DNA of 64,000 nucleotides. Source: Xanthomonas translucens pv. cerealis. Lineage in GTDB: Bacteria; Pseudomonadota; Gammaproteobacteria; Xanthomonadales; Xanthomonadaceae. The position numbers were made by a program, and so were the translations under genes. Location of the stretch: positions 2,108,001 to 2,172,000 of the forward strand of contig NZ_CP038228.1 in NCBI RefSeq assembly GCF_006838285.1, in the 5' to 3' direction. Shown in pieces: positions 7,839 to 17,083 of the stretch. Positions within the stretch are counted from its first letter, which is position 1. Every line of letters starts with the position of its first letter. The notes beneath the pieces were generated by a model. It made no database searches and had not been told where the DNA came from. It worked only from the letters and a program-made list of their open reading frames with translations.

Positions 7839-9524
7839 GTGCCGCAGGACCGCCCGCGCATGCCCGGGCCGCAGAGCGCGCGCGTGGTCGGCGTGGCCGA
7901 CGCGGCGCTGAGCCCGAGCCGCGACCACCAGGTGCGGATCCAGTTCCCGTGGCAACGCGGCGACCAGCCCACTCCCGGCGGGTTGACCGACAGCGCCAGC
8001 ACCGTGCCCGGCCACGCGCCGGGCGACCAGCGCGCCGGCACCTGGGTGCCGGTGGCCGAGTGGGTGGCCGGCCCCAACTGGGGCAGCCACTTCCTGCCGC
8101 GCATCGGCAGCGAAGTGCTGGTGGAGTTCCTGCACGGGGACATCGACCAGCCGCGCATCACCGGCCAGCTGTACAACGGCGAGGTCGCCCCCCCCTTCGG
8201 CGGCGGCCTGGACGAGAGCGCCAGCCACCCCGGCACGCTCAGCGGCCTGCACACCCAGTCCCACGACGGCAGCGGCACCCAGCAATGGCTGCTGGACGAC
8301 ACCCCCGGCCAGCTGCGCACGCGCCTGCACACCTCGCTGGCCGACACCCGGCTGGAACTGGGCTACCTGGTCCAGCACAGCGACACCGCCCGCGGCGCGC
8401 TGCGCGGCCAGGGCTTCGAACTGGCCTCCCAGGGCTGGGGCAACGTGCATGCCGCGCAAGGCCTGCTGCTGTCCAGCAGCGCCCGCGGCCAGGGCGCCTC
8501 GACCGCATTGGACGTGGCCGAGGCGGTGGCCCAGTTGCAAGGCGCCGAACGCACCGCCCAGGCGCTGCACGACACCCTGACCCAGCAACAGGTGCCCGGC
8601 CTGGACGCCCATCCCAGCGTGACCCGGCTGCGCGAGGCGATCGACCCGCAGGCGCAGGGCAAGTACACCGCTGCGGTCGGCGGCCAGCCGGCGACCAAGC
8701 CGGCCGACGGCGGCCGCGACGGCCAGGCGCCGGTGGAACGATTCGCCGAGGCGCGCCTGCTCGGCGAGTCGCCGGACCACATCGCCTGGACCACCCCGGC
8801 CAGCGCGGTGGCCTATGCCGGGCAGGCCCTGCAGTTGACCGCGCAGCAGGATGCGCAGCTGAGCGCCGGGCAGACCCTGTCGGCGGTGTCCGGCCAGCAC
8901 ACCGCGCTGTTCGCCCAACGCGGGCCGATCAAACTGATCGCCGCCGCCGGCCCGGTGAGCCTGCAGGCGCACACCGGCGCGCTGGAACTGCTGGCCGACC
9001 AGGCGCTGACCGTCACCGCCACCGACACCCGCATCGACGTGCTGGCGCAGCACAAGATCGTGCTGCAGGCCGGACAGACCCGCATCACCCTGGAAGGCGG
9101 CGACATCACCTTCGCCTGCCCGGGGCAGTTCACGGTCAAGGCCAGTCGGCATCCGTTCTTGGGTGGGGAGATGAAGACCGTCGCCATCCCGCCGCTGCCG
9201 GAAGAACGCCTTCCCCTGCAAACGCTGTCGCTTGATCATCGCTACCACGACGATCAGGGCCTGGCCGGTGCTGACTACGTGGTCACCCTGGCCGATGGAG
9301 GCAAACGGCACGGCACGCTCGACGCGCAGGGACGCGCCGAGGTGGCGAATGTCCCCGGCGGCTCGGCCGAGGTGGTGTTCTCGCCGATGCCGGGCCTGTT
9401 CGGCCGCAAGGACATGACGCCCACGCCCGATCACGCGGCCAATCCTGCCGATGCAAGGCTGGACGGCGTGGTGGACAAGTATCTGGCCGCCACCACCGCC
9501 GATTCCGGTAAAGGAGTGCAGTGA
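7839..9524 (+). pseudogene. vgrG: 5'-truncated VgrG with transthyretin-like C-terminal tail
   Basis: The reading frame starts at a GTG (7839) inside what is normally the middle of VgrG, just before PRMPGPQSARVVG, and keeps the gp5-like OB fold and the C-terminal beta-helical part. The whole gp27-like hub is absent, so this cannot be a normal spike. After LGGE the tail differs from the copy at 2218-4041. About 115 residues follow with the pattern YxxDxxGLxGADYxVxLADG-GxLDAxGRA, typical of transthyretin-like (TTR) VgrG extensions, which in other bacteria bind the cargo effector. The stop overlaps the next effector start by 4 bp, supporting a cargo-tail relationship. It may be translated as an isolated C-terminal piece; otherwise it is a recombination remnant. 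Confidence 0.72.
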
Positions 9525-11068
9525 TGGGGGCTATACCTGCGGCATCTCCCCCCGGCGGACTCAGTTGGAGCCAGTTCCAGGCGATGGCGGCCGATGTCGG
9601 CAGCTGGACCTGGGGCACGGTGCAAGGCGCCTTCAACGAGAAGGCCTCGCTGTCGCAGATCCTGGTGGATGCGGTGATCGGCATGATCCCGCTGGTGGGC
9701 GACGTCACCGCGGCGCGCGACATCATCGCTGTGGTCATCCGCCTGATCGACGATCCGGAGGCGCGCGAACGGGTCTGGGAATGGGTGTTGCTCGTGGTGC
9801 TGGTGCTAGCCTTGGTGCCGGTGATCGGTGGCGTCATCAAGGGCGTGGGCCGCATCCTGTGCAAGGTGTTCAAGGCCGCCGCCGAACTGCGCGGCGCCGC
9901 GCGTGCCGCGCACCTGTTGCAAGGTGCCAAGGACATCATCGCCTTCCTCAACCGCATCGGCACGCGCAACGCCGAGGCGTGGCTGCTGCGGCTGAAGTTT
10001 GCCGACTATCAAGCGCAGATCCTGGAACGGTTCGCCGCGCTCACCAATACCCTCGCCTCGGTGCTGCGCAAGGCCAATGCACGGATGGGGGCGCTGATGC
10101 CGGGGATGTTGACACAGCGGATCAAGGAACTGATCGGCGGTCTGGGCACCTTGCGCACGACAGCCGAGCAGATGATCCCCAAGGCGATCAAGGAACTGGA
10201 CCAGAACCTGCGCGAACTGCAGGCCTACGTGCGCAGCGGCGGCGAGACGACCAGCCGGGTGGCGCTGCACCGGGTGGCCACCGGCGAGCGCGTCATCACC
10301 CGCGCCGACGAAGCGCGTCTGGTGGAAGATGGCGTGCTACCGGTGCGGTCTAGCCGGGGCGGGTTCAAGCAGAATCCGGCGTCCGTCAAAGACTCAAGCG
10401 AATGGGAGCACTTGTACAAGCACGAAGATGGTTATCCGAATTTGGCCGATCCTGCTCGGGCTGAGGGTGATTCCCATCAGGCCTTACAAGCGTATTCTGG
10501 GAAAATGATCAATCGAAGGTTGCACGATGGCGAATACTTCTTTCGTGCCTTTGGTGAAGAGGGCGTCACTCACGGCCTAAAAATACGCGAGTCTTCAGCA
10601 GGAGGGGTTTGGTGGGGCATCGGCGAAGCGCCGAAGAGTGCCCAGGAATGGCGTCCGTCCACCGCAGTGCTGGACGAATTCAATCGCAATGGATTTATCG
10701 TCACCGGCCAGGTGGTCGGAGAGAATGGGCCCAAGGCGGTAGTCGGCACTGTCGCTGAGCAAGCTGGTAAAAAGCTTCCGGGGCAATACCCGCCTGGTGG
10801 TGCGACCCAGGCATTCTTCCTATTGGACAAGACCGTTTCAGATCAACTAACAGCTTTAGGTAAACGCGTGATTTCCGAAAACAGGCCCTTAGCGTGGGTC
10901 GATCCGGTCAGTGGCATGCGCTTCGAGATAAAGCCGACCGGTTGGGAGGATGTCAATGGCATCATTGGTTACTTCCATACGCCTGGCCCGACCAGCGTCA
11001 CAACCGTCCGCCTTGCCGAGCGCGAGCAAGCGACCAAGGAGCATCGTCAAGTGGTGGTATCGCCGTGA
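9521..11068 (+). CDS. Putative T6SS effector with N-terminal membrane segment and unknown C-terminal toxin domain
   Basis: A 515-aa protein translated directly after the TTR tail of the vgrG fragment (ATGA overlap). Residues 46-57 and about 84-107 are hydrophobic (WVLLVVLVLALVPVIGG), as in effectors that carry their own membrane-crossing region. Residues ~110-250 are helical and Ala/Leu-rich. From about 290 the composition changes and an unrecognised domain begins (YFFRAFGEEG, GGVWWGIGE, GGATQAFFLLD). The combination of an R-x-F-G-type strand, a Gly/Trp motif and a late GG-Q block recalls ADP-ribosyltransferase-like toxin folds, but I cannot assign catalytic residues and treat this as a guess. 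The following immunity gene is interrupted by an IS. Confidence 0.6.
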   Translation: MMGAIPAASPPGGLSWSQFQAMAADVGSWTWGTVQGAFNEKASLSQILVDAVIGMIPLVGDVTAARDIIAVVIRLIDDPEARERVWEWVLLVVLVLALVPVIGGVIKGVGRILCKVFKAAAELRGAARAAHLLQGAKDIIAFLNRIGTRNAEAWLLRLKFADYQAQILERFAALTNTLASVLRKANARMGALMPGMLTQRIKELIGGLGTLRTTAEQMIPKAIKELDQNLRELQAYVRSGGETTSRVALHRVATGERVITRADEARLVEDGVLPVRSSRGGFKQNPASVKDSSEWEHLYKHEDGYPNLADPARAEGDSHQALQAYSGKMINRRLHDGEYFFRAFGEEGVTHGLKIRESSAGGVWWGIGEAPKSAQEWRPSTAVLDEFNRNGFIVTGQVVGENGPKAVVGTVAEQAGKKLPGQYPPGGATQAFFLLDKTVSDQLTALGKRVISENRPLAWVDPVSGMRFEIKPTGWEDVNGIIGYFHTPGPTSVTTVRLAEREQATKEHRQVVVSP

Positions 11069-11198
11069 GCAGTAATTTTCCCGACGGGCTGATGTTGCCC
11101 AATGATCTTGAACGGCGTCAGATGTTCTACCAGCTGAAGAAGGAATCTTCGTTCACTGCGTGGAACCGTATGTTCGAGTTGTATCAGGCATGGGCGGA

Positions 11199-12270
11199 CC
11201 TGATTAGCCCCGACTCTCAGCCATGAAAATTGCTCGCTGCACGTAAAACCGGCTCTGGGCATGGTGTGGATTGCATCATGGCCGTGGCAAGTCGTGGCAG
11301 CATCTCGCGCAAGCGGAATCGACGATTAAAACGATAGGCCGCTTCTCCCAGGTAACGCCTTGCGTATTTGCCTTGCGCGATGGCGTGATACACGCCACTG
11401 ATGGCGCGTTTGAGATTGCCCAGCACCACGTTGAGCCAACGTGCACCGGCCGTTTCGGTCGCGGCACGACCACCGCCAGTGTCCAGCGTGGTGTGCGCGT
11501 GGCCGGCGTCTTCTAGCCGGCGCAAGCAGGCCAGCCCATCGGTGTAGACCTCGCATTCGGGCGCCAAGCGACGGGCAATCCAGTCCTGCAGCGAGGTGTT
11601 ATCGAAGCTGCGCACCGGCTCGATCACCACAAAGCGCGGCGCGGTGAAGGTGGCATCGGTCTGCACCGCAATCAGGAACGCTTGTTTGTTCTCTGATCCG
11701 CGTCCGGCCTTGCCACCGTTACGCTCGCCGCCGAGATAGGCATCGTCGATCTGCACGAAACCCGCCAGTTTCCGCATGGATTCGCGCTCGGCCATAACCT
11801 GCATGATCTTGTGTTTCATCCGCCAGGCCGTCTTGTAGTTGACGCCCAGATGCCGCATCAACTCCAGCGCGGCCATGTTGGTGTTGGTCGAGGTCAGCAG
11901 GTGCAACGCCAGCATCCAGGTGCGCAGCGGCAGTTTGGTGCCTTCGAACATCGTGCCAGCGATCAGGCTGGTCTGATGCCGGCACGCGCTGCATTGGTAG
12001 TAGATCGCAGCACCCCGCTTGAAACGCGACCGCGCCCGTCCAGCACAGGATGGGCAGCGAAATCCCTGCGGCCAGCGCCACTTGTAGAGCGCGCGATAGC
12101 ACTTGGCCTGGGTGCCGTAGGACGCGAAGAACTCAGACATCGACAATCCAGCTTGGAACTGCACGGCATTGATGCTCATCAGGCCACCTCGTTGGCTTCA
12201 GGTGACAGCAGCATCCACCCAGCGCGGCGCAGATCCTGCGACAGGCAGCTGAAGGTCAGGGCTAATCAGG
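11199..12270 (-). mobile_element. IS1595-family insertion sequence (ISXO2-like), copy 1
   Basis: A 1072-bp element with imperfect terminal inverted repeats starting CCTGATTAGCCC at both ends, enclosing one transposase gene on the minus strand. A nearly identical copy lies at 43852-44923 in the opposite orientation. The flanking 8-mers (tgggcgga on the left, tgacgtct on the right) do not match, although this family normally makes 8-bp target duplications. Confidence 0.85.
11217..12179 (-). CDS. IS1595-family transposase (DDE/DDN-type), apparently intact
   Basis: A 320-aa transposase that catalyses movement of the surrounding IS. The N-terminus contains a zinc-ribbon (CPSCAGRARSRF, then CSACRHQTS) for DNA binding, followed by a helix-turn-helix-like region (MRHLGVNYKTAWRMKHKIM). 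The catalytic core shows the first Asp in VQIDDAYLGGE, the second Asp in VYTDG (D214) and a downstream N-x-x-K element (GNLK) as described for IS1595-group enzymes. All are present in this copy, whereas the copy at 43943-44905 has Tyr at position 214. The gene fills nearly the whole element. Confidence 0.88.
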   Translation of the reverse strand: MSINAVQFQAGLSMSEFFASYGTQAKCYRALYKWRWPQGFRCPSCAGRARSRFKRGAAIYYQCSACRHQTSLIAGTMFEGTKLPLRTWMLALHLLTSTNTNMAALELMRHLGVNYKTAWRMKHKIMQVMAERESMRKLAGFVQIDDAYLGGERNGGKAGRGSENKQAFLIAVQTDATFTAPRFVVIEPVRSFDNTSLQDWIARRLAPECEVYTDGLACLRRLEDAGHAHTTLDTGGGRAATETAGARWLNVVLGNLKRAISGVYHAIAQGKYARRYLGEAAYRFNRRFRLREMLPRLATAMMQSTPCPEPVLRAASNFHG

Positions 12271-12574
12271 TGACGTCTTGAATATCGATGTCGTCTGGCG
12301 CCTGATCTGGCGCGATGACCGCTACGAGGACGGCACCATTCCGGAAGAAGAGGCCGGCTATGTGTTCATGCAGCCCGATGACCGTGCGGCCATCGTTGCA
12401 GCAAGCGATCAACCGCAGCGCAGGCAGGTATCGGCCATGAGCGGTCAACGCGCATCCCAGGCCGGCCGTTGGCTGGTCATGGACGATCTCAACGCGGCCG
12501 CGCAGTTCAACGAGGGCGACGAGCTTCCGTTGCACGAGGGCCGCAAGGTGCAATGGGTACTCGCCGAACCTTGA

Positions 12575-12660
12575 TTCGCAACTGGCCCGCTACCAGCAGC
12601 TCAACCGGCCGACCAGCGACCTGTACACCGATGCGGCCGAACCGGACACCGTGCGCCATG
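12575..12660 (+). other. Short junction sequence between the IS-split immunity gene and the truncated effector
   Basis: These bases separate the stop of the plus-strand immunity candidate (12574) from the end of homology of the minus-strand effector (about 12660). One plus-strand frame reads like protein (SQLARYQQLNRPTSDLY) but has no start and is cut off at the junction. I read it as a scrap of a further plus-strand gene lost when two modules were joined tail to tail. Confidence 0.35.
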
Positions 12661-14640
12661 CGTCAGGCCCCCTTCGACGCCGGCGAACGCTTCGGCATTG
12701 ACGCTCATGCCGTTCACATCGCTGGGCGCGGTCTCGTTCAGCGATGCCGGCACCACCCGCCGCGACGCAGCGCCGTTGGGGCCGGGCGGATCGCCCAGGT
12801 CCGCGCGCGGCAAGCCGTGCGCCTGGTCGAAGTTCGACGCCAGGCTGTCGGTGCGGTCGCGCGCCTGCGGCTGCACCGTCGCCTTGTTGCCGCTGTACGA
12901 CACGCCCACCGCCCCGGTAATCGACGCCTTCGCGCCCACGAACCCGTACAGCTCGCAGGCTAGCTGGAAGAGGATCGCCCCCAGATCCATCCCGCCGAAG
13001 TTCATCTGCCAGCCCTTCGTGCTGGGAATGCTCAGCGTATGCACCCATTTGCCCTCGAACAGGATCAGCTTGGCCTGCGCATTGGCCGTGGCCTGCGCCT
13101 TGAAGCTTTGCTTGTTCGGGTCCCATCCCAGCTCCGAACTGGCCCCCGCGCCGGCCGCGCAACGCATCCATTGCGCGGCCGTATCCACCGAGTAGCTTTC
13201 GCTTTTCTTGACCGTCTCGCTGAACTGGTTGCCCCCAAGGTCGATCATGTCCCACACCCATGGATCGGTCTGCACGCTCCCGCTGTACTTGGCCGTGGCT
13301 GTGATCTTGGACAACGATTCCTTGAACTTCGCCGCATCGAACGCCTTGCGATCGGAACGTTCGCCCTTGGCCTTGACGACCTCAGCCGTCGCATTGCCAT
13401 GCTTGGCCTTGACCGAGACACTCATCTCCAGCCGGGTCGGCACGCCCATGATCCGGCGCTTCTTGTACTCCTCGTACTTCTTGCGCGGCAGATAACGCCT
13501 GCGCAATCCCATCCGATCGCGCACGCTGCCATCGCCCGCATCGCGGCCCTTGTCGTAGCTTTCGAAGGTGACCACTTCGACCAGGTCCGCCTTCTTGGCA
13601 AAATCCTTGTTCAACATGGTCGCGACCTTGTCTTCGGCAAGGTTCAGATCTTTCTCGGCCTGCCGGATCGCCTCCGGACTGCGTCCTTGCAACGCCTGCG
13701 CCAGCGTGGAACGCGCGTGGTGCACACCGGCGAAGGTGCTTTCGACACGACCGCTGACCGCCTCGAATTCCTTCCATACCTCCGGCGTCAACAGCAACAG
13801 TTCCTCGTCTTGCGCGTTGAGTACCGCAGGTGCGCTGACCTTGCCCGAGACCTTGGCGACCGTGCCCTTCCCTGGCGCAGCCACCGCCACCTGGCTTTTG
13901 ACATTCACTTCGTACATCACCGCGTCCGCACCCATCACGCGCGGCTCGAACGCATCGGAGGTATACGCCATTTTCTCCGCGCCAGGCAGGTTGAACACGA
14001 ACCAGGCCGTGTCGTTGGTGTAGAGCTTGCCGGTATCGCCGTGCTTATTGGTATTGCCCTTGATCGGCTTGCCTTGCAGATCCGTGGCGGCGATCTGCCG
14101 GCCGGCGGCATCGTAGGTGTAGGCGACAAAAGGCGCGCCGACGATCGGTTGATTGCCTTGCTTGAACTGGAAGCGCACGCGCAGATAGCGCTTCAACAGC
14201 ACGTCCTGGGTCTGCATCGGCGGGGCGATGACGCTGACCGACGGCAAGACCAGCCTGGGCGCCAGCTTTACGTCCGGATGCAATTCCGGCTCCAGGTAGG
14301 CAGACACCAGCTGGCTCCATACCTGCAGCGTATAGCGCTCCATGCCGTCGTGCATCGTGGTGAACAACGGATACGGCGAACTGAATCCGGGCGTGGTCGT
14401 TGCCTGCTTGGCCTTGACGGAAATCCGCTGCGTGCGTCCGTCTTGGCCAGTGCTGCCTTTGGCCACTACGTCGCCTGTCGCGTGCACCACTTGGTAGCGC
14501 ACATTCGCGCAGGGGACCGGCAAGCCCGCGGCATTCTTGTAGCAGAGCCTGAAATCGCCCGTTGCCGCTGGCGCTTCGTCAGCATTGCTGCCGGTCGTGG
14601 AACTGGGCAATGGAGTCGTTGCCGCCTCATGCGTTGCCAT
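12601..14640 (-). pseudogene. Large T6SS effector (possible VasX-like, membrane-acting), truncated at its 3' end
   Basis: A 679-codon frame starting MATHEAATT. Residues ~30-70 form a small beta domain (YQVVHATGDVVAKGSTGQDGR), ~150-220 carry a second beta-rich region, and ~280-330 and the C-terminal half are helical. Near the end, FQLACELYGFVGAKAS and VNAEAFAGVEGG resemble the Gly/Ala-rich segments of VasX-type colicin-like effectors, which would normally continue for hundreds of residues. Here the homologous text stops about 12660 and the last ~20 codons are unrelated, running into plus-strand DNA, so the toxin end is missing. It starts 14 bp inside the VgrG tail fragment, whose TTR-like end would be its docking domain. 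No immunity gene is seen next to it. The family assignment is tentative. Confidence 0.5.
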
Positions 14641-15172
14641 CGGACACCTTGTAATAACCTTCGTGACGTTCGTCGGAGACCATCAGATGCACGCTGTCGG
14701 GACCATCCGTGATCACTTGTTCGGTTTCGCCTTGTGCATTCGTTTTGCCGGTCACCACCGAACCGTCAGCCAGATACATGGCGTACTCGGCGCTCTTGAG
14801 CGGTTCACCCGTGTAGTCACGCAACACGTATTTCAGCTTGTACGGCGTCGCTCCGGGAACGGGAAGCTTGTAGGACTTTTCGGCCGGCCCCACGAACGAC
14901 TTCTTGCTGGCCTGCACGGTGATGGTGCCGGGGCAGGCGACGGTGATGTTGCCGCCTTCGATGGTCACGCTGGCCCCGCCGGCCACTGCCAGATGGATGG
15001 TCTTGCCTGCCGCCAGTTCCACTTCGGCGTTGGCGCTGACCAGCTTCAAGCCTTCCTTCGATTGCACGCGCACTTCGTCCGACTGCGCCTGCACGTCCAG
15101 TTCGCCTTCGCCGCTGACGAGGCTCAGGCTGTTGGCTTGCGTTTGCCCGCCGTCCACCGCCGCGGCCAGCAG
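14627..15172 (-). pseudogene. vgrG: VgrG C-terminal fragment with transthyretin-like tail
   Basis: From about 15172 the DNA matches the last part of the vgrG at 26839-29661 (VDGGQTQANSLSLVSGEGEL through TITVQASKKSFVGP). Everything upstream (hub, OB fold, most of the beta-helix) is gone, and the preceding 15173-15256 is unrelated junction DNA after the tle1 stop. After the FVGP junction the tail differs from the full copy: a TTR-like domain of about 85 residues (LKYVLRDYTGEPLKSAEYAM, LADGSVV, TNAQGETE) like that at 9180-9520. It overlaps the start of the large effector by 14 bp. It is probably a non-functional leftover that came in as the front edge of the effector module. Confidence 0.7.
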
Positions 15173-15256
15173 CCTGCCTGCTGTGCAGGCGGGCGGGCGG
15201 TTGCCTGCGCTGATTGCTTGGCTGTGCCGCTGGCACAGTCAACCATGGCACGCGGT

Positions 15257-17083
15257 CTACCGCATCGCGTTTCCCATCATCCCGAACGCCTGGTCGATAC
15301 TGGGAACGTTTGCGGGCGGCATGGGAGTGGTTAGCGGGTCGACGCATTCGCGCTGCTGCCAACTGCTGGTGAGCTTGAAGACTGAGCGGTAACGGAGATA
15401 GCCATTGGTAGCGGCCACTGGAATATCCAATTCGGTCCACCGCTTGATGTAGAACCCCGCCAGCGAGTCGTGGACATAGTTGTCGAACAGGTTCGCAACC
15501 ACAGGTGGAACGGGCTTCTTGCTCAGCACGACATCGAGCAGTTCCTTGGTGCCGGCGTCCGCCAGATCCGCGGAGACGATGCGCCTTGGAGGCACCGGGC
15601 GCGGTCCCTGACGGCTGGTTTGCCACGCCTGGTCTCTTGCCTTGTAATCGGCAAACGCCTGTTGATACCCATCGACCGCATCGTTTTGCCGGCTCATATC
15701 GGCGACCAGTTGGCCGAAGGCATGCTGCGCTTTGGCCAAGTCCACCTTGTCCTCAGCATCGGCGCGCAAGTAAAACGGCTGTTGCAACAGGCTGTCTGGG
15801 CCCTCCCACAGGCGCATGCCTTTCCACTGCACATACTGGCGACAGTGCTGCCTGATCTGCTGCATATGATCTCCGCCCGCTATCCCGTGTGCGGCCAGCC
15901 AACCGTTGTAGGCATCGATCAGTTGCGTATGGCAGCCGAAGTATTTGGCAAGTGCGGGACGTTGACGGATTTCCTCCATCGTCATCAGCGGCACGCCGGC
16001 CTTGATGGCTTCGTGGTGCATGTCGATCAGCGGAATCTGGGACAGCTTGGCGGCGCCAAGCGCCTGCCCATCGACGAAATCCTTGCCCTGTCCACCCGGG
16101 CTATAGCCGCCACCCACATCAGAATGCATGCCCGGATACAACACTTCCTTGCCGGATGCCGCCAGATCCATCGGAAAATTGATGCGCTGCTCGTGCAGCG
16201 CGGCGAAGTGCACGCACTGCTTGACCTCGGGATGGATGCTCATCATCTCGCCCTGCGCCCAGGCCATCTTGCCCTCGCTGACGCGCGACATCGCCGCCAT
16301 GCCCACCGACGCCACGGTATCGAAAATTCCCAGGAACGTCAGCTGCATCGGCACGCCGGCCAGGTTGTATCCGCAGCCGTTACCCCAGGGTTCGACGACT
16401 TCGTAGAGCCAGTGCACGAAAGCGCGTGCGGTAGCCGCTCCGCGCGAGAAGCCGAACACCGCGATATTGAGCGACTTGACTTTACGCTGATGGGTCTTGA
16501 CCAGCTGCTCCAGCCTGCGGCCATAGACTTCGAGGTAGGTGCGGCGCCTGAAGCCCTCGGCCAGCGAGATTTGGCTCATCTGACTGACTATGAGCTTTGC
16601 CTCATCGTTTTCGATTAGATTGGCGCCAGTTAGATAGCGATTTATAGAGTTATAGACCTGGATGATCGCCCAATTGATGCGATGCGCTCCGTAGAGAGCA
16701 GCAGCACCTCCCAGCGTACTTCCGTCGGTGGAGGTGTCGCCCACCTCAGGAAACGGGGTGCCTACCCCTGGCATATAAACAGAAAATAGTCCGTCATCCG
16801 GCTCATTGAAACTCGCATCCCATAACCGAGCGATATTGCTATGCCCATCTCGGTTTCGTTGCGTCTGCGTACTGCGCTTCTTTCCTTCGACAAAGGTACC
16901 TTCCCACTTCCAGTTATTGCCCGTTCCATCAAAGAATAGATTAACATATACTTGGCCTTGGCATTCCGAGTTCTTGTCGCGCAAGCACGCCATCGCCTGT
17001 GCGCGGCGCTGGGCTTCAGCAGGGATAAGTCGACGCTGACCATCGGACGGCATCGGCAAGGCACCAGTGGGATAATTCGTCAT
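15257..17083 (-). CDS. tle1: Tle1-family T6SS phospholipase effector (DUF2235)
   Basis: A 608-aa lipase-like effector. NLFFDGTGNN (48-57) is the DUF2235 signature strand, and GFSRG (211-215) is the nucleophile elbow with S213; FDTVASVG (D255) and HSDVGGGY (H320, D322) are candidates for the rest of the triad. Family members cleave membrane phospholipids of rival cells after delivery by VgrG. The start overlaps the stop of the upstream lipoprotein gene by 4 bp, and four DUF3304-like lipoproteins and a DUF4123 adaptor precede it, the usual order adaptor-immunity-phospholipase. Its first ~45 codons exist as a second, broken copy at 18055-18187, evidence of a tandem duplication that removed the rest of a second tle1. 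Confidence 0.9.
   Translation of the reverse strand: MTNYPTGALPMPSDGQRRLIPAEAQRRAQAMACLRDKNSECQGQVYVNLFFDGTGNNWKWEGTFVEGKKRSTQTQRNRDGHSNIARLWDASFNEPDDGLFSVYMPGVGTPFPEVGDTSTDGSTLGGAAALYGAHRINWAIIQVYNSINRYLTGANLIENDEAKLIVSQMSQISLAEGFRRRTYLEVYGRRLEQLVKTHQRKVKSLNIAVFGFSRGAATARAFVHWLYEVVEPWGNGCGYNLAGVPMQLTFLGIFDTVASVGMAAMSRVSEGKMAWAQGEMMSIHPEVKQCVHFAALHEQRINFPMDLAASGKEVLYPGMHSDVGGGYSPGGQGKDFVDGQALGAAKLSQIPLIDMHHEAIKAGVPLMTMEEIRQRPALAKYFGCHTQLIDAYNGWLAAHGIAGGDHMQQIRQHCRQYVQWKGMRLWEGPDSLLQQPFYLRADAEDKVDLAKAQHAFGQLVADMSRQNDAVDGYQQAFADYKARDQAWQTSRQGPRPVPPRRIVSADLADAGTKELLDVVLSKKPVPPVVANLFDNYVHDSLAGFYIKRWTELDIPVAATNGYLRYRSVFKLTSSWQQRECVDPLTTPMPPANVPSIDQAFGMMGNAMR

Larger units (their letters stand above)
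2633..9170 (+). repeat. Pair of 1.33-kb direct repeats (2633-3963 and 7840-9170) of vgrG sequence
   Basis: The two stretches are co-linear at a constant offset of 5207 bases and nearly identical; the translations differ at only about half a dozen positions (for example STAPG/STVPG, AQQKIV/AQHKIV). The left edge of the second copy lies a few bases after the stop of the lipoprotein gene ending at 7832. The right edge of both copies is the codon after LGG, where the tails become completely different. Homologous recombination between the repeats would delete or duplicate the 5.2-kb effector/immunity cassette between them. Confidence 0.85.
11065..12574 (+). pseudogene. Immunity gene candidate interrupted by an IS1595-family element
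   Basis: A GTG at 11065 overlaps the effector stop (GTGA). The frame runs to 11198, where the IS begins, encoding 44 residues plus two bases of the next codon. Joining base 11198 directly to 12271 keeps the frame: the split codon becomes GAT and translation continues VLNIDVVWRLIWRDD to a stop at 12572-12574, giving a 145-aa acidic protein without a signal peptide. No target-site duplication has to be removed. The gene is therefore probably the cytoplasmic immunity partner of the 515-aa effector, now disrupted. No named domain is recognised. The alternative is that the two halves come from different genes and the frame match is chance (about 1 in 3). Confidence 0.6.
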
